DNA from: Volutella citrinella
Taxonomy: Eukaryota; Ascomycota; Sordariomycetes; Hypocreales; Nectriaceae
NCBI GenBank assembly: GCA_034401135.1
Contig: JAWZSP010000003.1
Span: forward strand, 2,542,001 to 2,606,000
Length of the DNA stretch: 64,000 nucleotides
Direction of reading: 5' to 3'
A model generated the notes under the pieces. That model was not told the origin of the DNA, did not search any database, and was given only the letters and a program-made list of their open reading frames with translations. Positions 55,856-64,000 of this stretch are shown here, in pieces. Every line of letters begins with the position of its first letter. The stretch's first letter is position 1. Made by a program: the position numbers and the translations under genes.

Positions 55856-58252
55856 TCAGACTAGCCCAATAGTATTCAGCCTGCCGGCTTCCCACCTCAA
55901 GTCGGCGTTGATGAAGCAATCGCCGACTAGCCGAAACGTTTGGCATCCGACGTAGGGGTTGATACTCAAGTGGAACCCGCCCGGCTTGTGGCTGACTCTG
56001 TTCTCTGGCCGTAAGACGTATGGGCACATGCCTCCGCTCAGAATGTGTATCTGGTCATGGACGGTGGATTGGGGGGGGCCGAGAGCCAGGAGGCCCTGGT
56101 AGGTGAGGAGGATACAGTTCCCGGCAGCGGTTTGCAAAGCGGTTTTGTGCAGGTCCCGGATGGCCTCGTCCTTCCATAGCTCCTCCGGGCTCAGAAAGGG
56201 CCTGCTGTTGCTCTCCGCGAAGCAGTCTCTGCAGATGATACGCTCTGGGTCCTTGCATTCGGAGCACGCGCTCCTCGTTTCTGAGATGATCTTGCTCCGC
56301 TGGTACTTTTCTAGGTCGTCGCGAAGCCCACGCTCGTCCTCGGCAACCCCGTTACATGCAAGCAGTAGAGCCAGGAGGGCCAGGTTGGAGCCATCGCGGG
56401 GTTCCAGTCGACGGGGCTGGCCTTGGGCGTCCAGCACGGCCCCGAAACAGAGTAGCCGCCCGAGAGCGGGGTAGTTGTTACCCATATCTTCCAGGGCTAT
56501 GGTTATCCGACGGGAGTCCCGGCCAGGCGGTTGCCTAAGGGTTTGGATGATGTCAAATAGGTTAGAGAGGTCCGTCTCTATGGGCTGCGAGGTGAAACAC
56601 ACAGAATCGCAAAACTGAGAGTGGATTTTAAGACAAGATGATATCTTTGTATACTCGTAAGTTTTGCGGTCCTCGTAAGACTCGTATCGGAGCATGGTTT
56701 CATCATCGGCCTTGCTGCGTAGGTTGAACTCGGTGATATCCGCCGGCGCCACCTCCTTCCCCCTTGAGTCCTTGGTGAGATATTCCCCGTATGATCGAGG
56801 GAATTCCCGGCCATCATTACAGTTTCGATTGAGCTCATCAATGAAAAACTGCAGGGGTGTCTTCTTTGGGTCGTTGTATACGACATTACGGTCGTAAAAC
56901 TCTGCATCCCAGGTGTTCTGGCAAAGTCGAATCTTCCAAGCGACGTTGTTCGGGTTCGGATTCAGGAAGCTGTCACTCCAGTTTGGCACCCAGGACGGAA
57001 GCTCGTCTCGGAACTTTGCGACAAGGTCGGCGGATGTGACCCAGAAAACGCCAGTCTTGTGCATGATTTTGAGCGTGACTGCGGCGAAGAGTTGAGAGAC
57101 TGACACGTGGTAGTTGGTCAACATATGGCAGCCTGTCGAAAAGGACGGGCTTGGGTCCATGTACGACTGGAGGTGGATAAGCGCAAATATCTTGTCCCTG
57201 GGCTCTGACGACTGCCGGTAACGAAAGGTCCTCAGAAGCCAGAGGAGGGGGCTTCCCAGCGAACAGTGGATGTGTTCGGCGCCGTCCACTCTTGAGGAGC
57301 TTTGAGCATGCTGCACCAAGAGTCGTAGCTTGGTCACGGATTTGACTTTGGAGGACAAGAGATCAAAGACTTTGGTGTACTCCCTGCTGGATCCCGCTGG
57401 TAACAGGGGGTGACTCTCCAACTGCTTGGTGGCTTCGGCCAGCGTGCTGAAGGGCATCGTGATCTTGCCATATGTGAAGCGAAGCTCCCGGGACACGCCA
57501 ACCTCTTGGGTAATCCACATGCGATCCCACCAAGGAGAAATGACAAAGCCGCGGATCCATTCAAATAGGTGGCGCAGTTTTGGCTCCATGGCTCCGGACC
57601 CGTCGGAAGAAGAGAAGAGTGCCATGGAGCGGACGCGAGGCTCGAGGCTGGGCACGGACAGGCCGTACAGCAGACTCATGGTACACAGAGTCCGTTCGTG
57701 GCAGGACAACTCCCTTGGGTCCTTGAGCTCTAGTTGCGAGAGGGCCTCGTGGACGACCTCCCATGCTTTTGCTGGCTCTGGCGAGAAGTGAAAGATGGGT
57801 GCAGGGGCGAGTCTCTTGAGACGCCTAGCATAGCTGAGAGGGCCTCGGCCAAGCCCGTCGCCAACATAGGCGCGGACCTCGGTGGCCCAGTGAAAGATGT
57901 TGTGCATCTGGTTCACCTGCTGGCTCTTGTCGTGGAGATCGTGCTGCTCGATGCACAGGGCATCGACCCAGAGTGTTACGGGCAGGTCTCTGCACCGGGC
58001 CGTACGGAGGGCCAGGTCCAGGTTGACTGTGATGGGTATCGGATGCCCGCTCAAGAGGATCTGGCTCGGGGTCTGGCGGCCTCCCCAGGTGTAGGAGATG
58101 GCAACGTATGACAGTGATTTGTCTGCCTCGAAGAGCTCGGCTGCGAGGTCATCGTCCCAGCTGCCAGGAAGCAGCTTCACCAAGCGGAAACGGCCGTCAA
58201 ACAGCCGGGTGAAGGGCGGCCGGATCTTGCTGTCGACATACCAGCGAGACAT
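55856..58252 (-). CDS. heterokaryon incompatibility (HET) domain protein
   Basis: The single exon codes for 798 residues. The N-terminal HET domain (about 45-200) is clear: YVAISYTWGG (49-58), ITVNLDLALR, LWVDALCIEQHD (94-105) and a following QQVNQMHNIFHWATEVRAYVGD-type stretch. HET domains in ascomycetes trigger cell death after fusion of unlike strains, usually through partner or NLR signalling; many family members have no known partner. The C-terminus ends in FRLVGDCFINADLRWEA, the usual HET-family tail. Ahead of it is an added CX2CX7CX2C cluster (C663, C666, C674, C677) that may bind zinc. It converges on pol2 with 159 bases between stops. Confidence 0.9.
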   Translation of the reverse strand: MSRWYVDSKIRPPFTRLFDGRFRLVKLLPGSWDDDLAAELFEADKSLSYVAISYTWGGRQTPSQILLSGHPIPITVNLDLALRTARCRDLPVTLWVDALCIEQHDLHDKSQQVNQMHNIFHWATEVRAYVGDGLGRGPLSYARRLKRLAPAPIFHFSPEPAKAWEVVHEALSQLELKDPRELSCHERTLCTMSLLYGLSVPSLEPRVRSMALFSSSDGSGAMEPKLRHLFEWIRGFVISPWWDRMWITQEVGVSRELRFTYGKITMPFSTLAEATKQLESHPLLPAGSSREYTKVFDLLSSKVKSVTKLRLLVQHAQSSSRVDGAEHIHCSLGSPLLWLLRTFRYRQSSEPRDKIFALIHLQSYMDPSPSFSTGCHMLTNYHVSVSQLFAAVTLKIMHKTGVFWVTSADLVAKFRDELPSWVPNWSDSFLNPNPNNVAWKIRLCQNTWDAEFYDRNVVYNDPKKTPLQFFIDELNRNCNDGREFPRSYGEYLTKDSRGKEVAPADITEFNLRSKADDETMLRYESYEDRKTYEYTKISSCLKIHSQFCDSVCFTSQPIETDLSNLFDIIQTLRQPPGRDSRRITIALEDMGNNYPALGRLLCFGAVLDAQGQPRRLEPRDGSNLALLALLLACNGVAEDERGLRDDLEKYQRSKIISETRSACSECKDPERIICRDCFAESNSRPFLSPEELWKDEAIRDLHKTALQTAAGNCILLTYQGLLALGPPQSTVHDQIHILSGGMCPYVLRPENRVSHKPGGFHLSINPYVGCQTFRLVGDCFINADLRWEAGRLNTIGLV

Positions 58253-59239
58253 GGCTGCAATGCTGTCCTGCCCAGTTTCTTGCGGTTCGTCTCAGCACGA
58301 CAGGAATCGGCAGAGGCCACAGAGATCCGCAGTTGGGTGGGAGGAAGAGGTGACGTGATGTAATCGACGCGGTGAGCAGTATTGATTTATTGATTCAACA
58401 CCGATGAGGTATCCCCGTCTCGCCAGCTCGCCAGGAGCGATCAGCGATCGATGATCAGAAGGGTGCGACGTCAACTCCCCAACAACAAGGTCGTTGGGCT
58501 CCCTGTCGTTTGTGTGTGAGATGGAGTTTGCAGATATGAGTAGACACCTCAGTCTTCGTCTACCTCATGGACGTACTGGTTTCAGACTCGGAGGAGTAAG
58601 CAGTGACGATAGGCCAAAGTACCTGCTGGTAGGTACTTTTGAGCCTAATGCAAGCGGCAGGTGCTGCAAGGCGCCTTGCAAGGCAGCCATGCACTTGCAC
58701 CAGGCCTTGGCCCCCAGGCACATGTTGCCTCGAGCGAACTGTTTCTCATGTGTGGCTTTGGAGGCTTCGGCATTGTGCAGTTGCCAGAATAAAAAAGGAA
58801 AAGGAGGAGAAAACCCTGTCCCTGTATACTAGCGAAAGAATGCTTCGCTGCCGCCCCAGCTTCAAGTAGAATGCGCGTCCAGCATCTGAAAAGTCCATTC
58901 TATCGTTGGCTGCATGTGACAATGGTTCGCACGTAGAGGCCGCCTGCGACAAGGCAGCGCCCCAGTTGGAGAAGTCCGCTGTTTCTGCCTACGGAGCGAG
59001 TCTGATGGCACGATTGTTGCAGGGGGGGGGTTGCTGCACCCACTGTAGGCTATTATAGTTACCCCGTCAGCAGGCCGAGTCTTGTCTGCCTTCCCACGCT
59101 GTCCATTCTCGTGGCCTCCTCTGACCCGCCAGATTCACGATCTCTGGTTCCTCAGGTAGCGTCCCGTTTTCAGGCCTCAGCCATCCTTTTTTTTTTCTGC
59201 ACATTGACTCGCTGTACGTAGCGAACCTGTCGAGACTCG
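58253..59239. other. divergent intergenic region
   Basis: About 1 kb between the HET gene start and the zinc-finger/protease-like gene start. It should contain both promoters. There are short frames only, a G-run at about 59023-59031 and a T-run near 59188. Confidence 0.5.
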
Positions 59240-61991
59240 ATGTCTTTTCGCCGACGGGATCGAGGCGCCGGCCCCACAGCGGGCCACCCCGTACCCGTTG
59301 CCGCCGCCACCACCTCCGCCGTCGCTACCGGCAGCGCCACCAGGAACCATCAATTCTTCCAACAATCGGGGTTGTCGCCAATCTCGCCTGCCCTCACCGT
59401 ACCCGGGCCTCCGCCTGGCCCTCGTTTCAACAACATATCGCCCAGAGACGGCCCTCGCGCCGCCAAGCCCACACCTCATCCGCTCTTCGCCAGCGACTTC
59501 AGCTTCGAGCCATCCTGCCATGATGCCGCCGCTCAGCTCACCCCGATCCTGTGCCTCAATGACGTCGACTCTGAGCCGCTCGCCAAGAGCAGGTCGGCTC
59601 GCTTCAAGAGGTTGCGCTCCTCCAGCGTAAACAGCTGCGAGACGTCCATGTCGTCCTCGGCCGGCTCCCTCTTCTCTTCCATCCGCACCGACAGCGGCGA
59701 CACAATCACCGCTGACCAGAGCCCAGGCTCCGTCGTCCTGGGTCGTCCCAGCCCACGGTCCAGGTTCCGCGAGCCGTACCCGACTCCCCAGTCGCCCCAG
59801 CTGTACTGCCTCGGGCCCCAGTGCGAGCACGTCTTCAAGAGCGAGTCGGAGCTGAAGTTGCATTTCGAGTCCGTCCACGCCCATTCCTGCCACTGGGCAG
59901 GCTGCGACCAGCCGAGCTTTGCTTCACCCGACGGTCTTGCGTGGCACGTCAAGGTCAACCACCTGCTTTCCTGCCCATACAGCAGCTGCAGTGAGAAGCC
60001 TTTCAAGGACATTGGCTCCTTGCAGTCGCACATGGCCACTGCGCACTCGGAGAAGCTGGATGTGAGGAGGTGGAAACTGATGCCCACGCCAGAGAACACG
60101 GTTGGATCACGGCAAAGAGCCTCAGGCCCGCAGATGGACGGCCCGCCTTCCAAGGGGCGACAAGACACTGCACCAGACTCATCGCCAACACAGCATGATA
60201 GCTCGCAAGACGCGGCGGTCCGGAGAGCCAAGGACAAGTGCGGGGACCGTCTAAGGAAAATCATTGAGAAAAGGGCCAAGAGAAACGGCGGTAAGGGACA
60301 CCATCCCCAGCTTCATTTCTATCCTCTCCTCTCCGTCCGGATCTCGAAGCTAACGGCCGCGAGCAGGCACTCCGAGATCTGCCGACAGCCCAACAGACCT
60401 TGTCCGAGACCGAGCATCACGGCTCGTTGAAAATGCAAGCTTCCCCCTCGTCTTTGAACACGCAATTCTCCCCTTCCTTGCCGAGTTCCTCCCCAAGTGG
60501 GTGGGCACCCGCCATGTCGTCAGCGTCACGAGAGGCAAGACATCGCAGGCGAAGCGCATCTGCATCATGACACGCGACCCCGTGTCGCGCACGCGAAAGA
60601 TGATCATTGTGCGCCACATCCAGGATCTGCTCCCAAACAAGTTCCTGCGCCTCGTCTCCTTCATCTTCTCCGTCGGACGGATAGATCGCTCCACCTGGGC
60701 CAGGGGCCTTGGCAGGGAAATACCCGACGAGATCTGCGCCACGCGCAACCCTTACTTCTTCCGAACGCTCTGCATGGGCGACAGCATCGGCATCTCGGGC
60801 AACGACCACGTCCAGGAGAGCACCGCCACCTTGGGGCCGTGCCTGGTCGTCGGCGGCGGCAGCTACTGGCTGGGCAACTTCCATCCGTTCCTCGAGGCGC
60901 ACCGCCGAAAGCTCGACACGGTCAGGGTAGAGCACCCGTCGCCGCAGGACCGCAGGCGATGCATCGAGGAGGAGCACGACGCCATGGCGCAAGGCGTCGA
61001 CTTCAGAGTCGGCAACCTCGAGGCCACGTCCGGCCTCAACCTCGAGACGACTCGGGTCTCGCACGACCCTTACTGGGAGGAATGTGACCTGGACCAGCCC
61101 CTGGTCGTCACCGACTGGGCACTTGTCGGCGCCCGCACCTCCATGGCCAATATGCTGCGGCGCTTCCCGTCCGAGACGCAGCCGGTGCCGCACAAGGACC
61201 CCCTAGTTCTCCACACAGACGCCGTCTGCCCCGGCGTGACGGTCCTGTGCAGCGGCCGCACTTCCGGCTACCAGTCCGGCCAGGTCTGCATGCTCCCCGC
61301 CTACGTGAGCGGGGACGAGAACGGCACCGGCAAGGCCACGAGGGAGTGGTTCATCGAGGAGCCGTACGGCTCTGACAACGAAGAGGACTGGATCCGTGGC
61401 GGCGTTGGCGTCGAGGGGGACAGCGGCGCGGCCGTCGTCGACCAAGCCACCCACGCCCTGATCGGACAGGTCTGGGGCCGCAACTGCTACTGGGGTCCGG
61501 GCCCGAGGCAGGCATTCTTCACGCCAATCTCGGACATCTTCGACGACATCCAGGAGAAGTGCGACCAGGAGACTCGCCCGCAGCTGCCCCAGCACCGCGA
61601 CGAGGAGGACTGCTACCCGCTTCGCCCCTCTTGCCGCCAGTGCTATGATTTACGCACGTACCTGGACAGCCGTCGCAGTTCACGCATGTCGCTGCAGAGC
61701 ATGATGATGGCAGGCCGGTGCGACACTGACCAGGACCTGACCTCGATTGAGGCTGTTTCTGAGCTAGCTACGCCGCGGGACGAGTATCGCGGCACCGGCA
61801 TGGAAGAGATCGGGTCCGTCTTCCTCCCGGACACCCCTCACGTTGCGGATCCCCGGAGCCCCGGTGCGGGTCTGTTTCTTGACGAGGAGCTTGACATGGT
61901 TCATCATCAATTAATGCATTCCAAGCGGAGGAGGGTATCTTCGTTTGGCAGCAGCTTCGGCTCACAGAGGAAGAGACCACGCCTGGTGTAG
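59240..61991 (+). CDS. C2H2 zinc-finger protein with trypsin-like C-terminal domain
   Basis: Two exons, 59240-60290 and 60367-61991, with a 76-nt intron (GTAAGG donor, GAGCAG acceptor), join in phase to one 891-residue protein. Residues 1-185 are disordered and Ser/Pro-rich. Three C2H2-like fingers follow: C190/C195/H208/H213, C217/C222/H236/H241 and C245/C250/H264/H269. Residues 325-349 are basic. From about 355 a second conserved half begins. It contains GPCLVVGGGSYWLGNFH with H523, VVTDWALV with D600, and GVGVEGDSGAAVVD with S703, in the order and context of the His-Asp-Ser triad of S1/trypsin-like peptidases, followed by LIGQVWGRN. No signal peptide is seen, so it would act inside the cell. 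Proteolytic activity is inference; the histidine context (GNFH rather than TAAH) is unusual. Confidence 0.85.
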
Positions 61992-62001
61992 AGACTCATG
62001 C

Positions 62002-64000
62002 TCATGGCGCGAACCCTCCCCGAGCCATCTTTCTGGCCCGGCCATCGCGGCGATTGTGGTTGGCTCGTGAGCTCTTGCTCGCCTCCTTCCTCCTCCTCGC
62101 CGCCTCCGTGTCCTTGTCGCCAGTCGGTCCCGCCACATTGCCCCGGCCGCGGCCTCGACCTCGGCCCCCGCGTCCGCGTCCACCGCCCCGAGAGGAGCCG
62201 CCGTCAGGGCCAGAGTCGTCGTCTCCGGCCTGCGCCCTCCAAGAGGTGCGTTCCAGGTCGACTTGTTGCCCACTGAATGCGTACTTGGCCTCCAATCTAC
62301 GAATCTGCTGGGGACTCCTAGAGAGCATCACCGCCCACCCCTCGATGGCTTCATCAGTCATGCCGGTTTCCTCCCTCAGCTTGGCTCGCTCCTTGCTTCT
62401 TCTAGTGGCGGCATCACGGTCAAACACCTTCGCGTTCGTCTGGTACGCCCTGAAGAGAGCCTCCTCATTGCCCTCACTAGTGGCATCGGCTTCCTTGTTT
62501 GGCGTGTCAACCGTTCCGCCAACATCTGCGGCATCGTAAGTATCGTCACGTTCGTCGTCGTCGGAATCGAATGCCGCGAGGGCTGAGAGGATGGCTGCCT
62601 TGTTCGGCGCCTGGGACTTATCCTGGAGTAGCTCGTCCGCCGACTTTCCAGGTTTCTTTCCAAACGATAACTTGGCCGTGTCAACGACCAAGCGGTCCAA
62701 CTCGTCGTCGTCATATATATTGTGACGCGTAGGGATGAGAGGCGGCGTTGAACGTGGCACAAGGCTGGATTTTCGACGCTTTGGTGCATTTGGTGACCTA
62801 TTTTTTTGTGTTAGCGTTTGACAGTCTAGTGTATTGTGAAGGCAATTCCACGCACAATGGCTCTGCTCGGTTCGCATTTGCGAGATGAGGCGGTAAAGTC
62901 TCTCCTAGCAAATTTGCAACCACTTGTTCCACGTCTTCTCCGTATTCGTCCAGGCACTTTGAGATGAAGCCAGCTCCCAGATCGGGAAACAGATCTTGAA
63001 TCTGTGTGATTTGGCTCATCCGATGAACATGCATTTCCGCATGGAACTCCTCTTGTGTCTCCTTTCCCTTTCCTTTGTCAATCTTTCTCCTCACCAGTCG
63101 CTTCGGCCGAATCATCGCGCCTTTCCGATACGTCTCCAATGAAGTGATTCGGGTTTTCAGGTTACTTGACGCGGCCCCTGATTCTTCCGCCCTTTTTAGG
63201 AGGAGCTTGAGTAGTGGCGTGCTTGTGACCAACTCCGGCACAAGTGAGTCGTTTGCATTCAAGGGACCTTGCTTGTGCGCATCAGCTGCGACTTTCAAGG
63301 CGTAGAGCTCGTCGCTCAGCATGGACCATTTGGAGGCTTCCGGATCTATCAAGCCTACCAGGCAGAGATATGTCGTTGTAACAATGACCTTGCGTAACGG
63401 TGGGTTCATGACCCGGTAACAGGTAATGAGGCCGTCCAGAAAGTCGGAGCCTGCGAGAAACAGGACGCACGCATCTGGCGAAACATGCAAAAGGTGGTTC
63501 AGGCGCGTGAGAGTCGACTCGACAGATTTGAGGTTGCCCTTGATGCCAGCGTCTAGTTGTGGGATAAGTTGCTTCTTAATCGCGGATAGTGCCGCCTCAA
63601 TTGGGCCAGGGTGTCGTTGAAATAGCTCCTTGATGAACGGCGCCACCAGCTTCCGCGGGAATACCTTGGCAACGTCGGCAATGAAGGGAAATTCTATAAT
63701 CTGGGAGGGAGGTTGAGTGGTCTTGAGGGCGGCACGGTTTGCGAGTTGAAATGCAGTTCTCAGAAACTGAGATGATTGTGAAGCTAGGAAAGCCGTGCCC
63801 GCATCTGACGCCTCCTCGGCGAAGCTGGTGAGGAACCCCGCTGTAGAGTCGTCTTTTGAGATTGCTGTCTGGAAGTCTGCGTCCGAGAGGCTCAGAAGAG
63901 CTTGGCACAGGGTCAGCCAGGCCGTTACCATCGAGTCCCACTCCTCTGCTGTGAGATGCTGCCTCCATGAGGCTTTGGGGAAGGGTGCAAGGGGGGGTAG
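62002..64000 (-). CDS. Cue3/ASCC2 homologue, partial at right edge
   Basis: This CUE-domain protein corresponds to yeast Cue3 and human ASCC2, the ubiquitin-binding member of the RQT complex that splits collided ribosomes in translation quality control. The visible exons are 64000-62856 (continuing beyond the window) and 62797-62002, with a 58-nt intron (GTGCGT donor), giving the last 646 residues. The N-terminal helical part is cut. The CUE domain is seen in MSQITQIQDLFPDLGAGFISKCLDEY and VEQVVANLLGETLPPHL. Next come a SPNAPKRRKSS linker, an acidic DSDDDERDDTYDAADV segment typical of the family, and an RG-rich tail (GGGRGRGGRGRGRGRG) with a basic end. Its stop is only 10 bases from that of the convergent neighbour. 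Confidence 0.9.

Noticed and set aside
59533..60279. Minus-strand frame of 248 codons across the zinc-finger exon
   Set aside because: Antisense shadow of the C2H2 fingers; the plus strand has the conserved Cys/His spacing and a spliced continuation.

Overview
The window is nuclear DNA of a filamentous ascomycete, most likely a sordariomycete of the order Hypocreales (inference). The evidence is short introns of about 48-75 nt with GTRNGT donors and CTRAC-type branch points, one gene per roughly 3 kb, pyrimidine-rich leaders, and fungus-specific families: FRQ, a HET-domain protein, Gpi1, Vid27, Mdm35 and fungal-type Med9. I see no transposon, CRISPR array, rRNA or tRNA gene, and no operon logic. 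Genes sit in divergent, convergent and tandem pairs with private promoters.

Layout. 1-3066 has no recognisable gene. 3067-5751 (-) is the exosome exonuclease Rrp6. 7821-9492 (+) is trehalose-6-phosphate synthase, behind a long C/T-rich leader. 10081-12728 (-) is Vid27. 13588-15455 (-) is a prenylcysteine lyase-like flavoprotein. 16014-19044 (-) is the circadian clock gene frq, followed by 4.5 kb without genes that holds clustered GATCGA motifs and a 9-bp tandem repeat. 23538-25558 (-) is cofactor-independent phosphoglycerate mutase. 26655-27449 (+) is an orphan with a duplicated SUMO-acceptor-like tail. 28160-28579 (+) is Med9 and 28814-30097 (-) is tubulin cofactor C. 32141-32734 (-) is a doubtful orphan. 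33136-35476 (-) is Gpi1/PIG-Q, 35615-35941 (-) a tiny two-helix membrane protein, 36630-37109 (-) Mdm35, 37651-38879 (+) a HIRIP3/DEK-C-like chromatin protein, and 39129-40163 (-) a galactose mutarotase. 41563-43539 (-) is a ferric reductase, divergent from a Ctr copper transporter at 44540-45152 (+). 46290-47156 (+) is a conserved-looking basic protein. 47893-48451 (-) is Cox20, divergent from the DNA polymerase epsilon catalytic subunit at 48963-55696 (+). 55856-58252 (-) is a HET-domain protein. 59240-61991 (+) is a C2H2 zinc-finger protein with a trypsin-like C-terminal half. 62002-64000 (-) is a Cue3/ASCC2 homologue that runs off the right edge.

Most of this is conserved housekeeping sequence: RNA decay, replication, mitochondrial assembly, GPI anchors, glycolysis and trehalose. 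The loci most worth attention are the zinc-finger/protease-like fusion, frq with its upstream motif clusters, the ferric reductase/copper transporter pair, the orphan with the repeated IKKEP tail, and the HET protein with an added CX2C-type cluster. Exon boundaries were worked out by hand from splice motifs, reading phase and family conservation. No alignment or database search was run.
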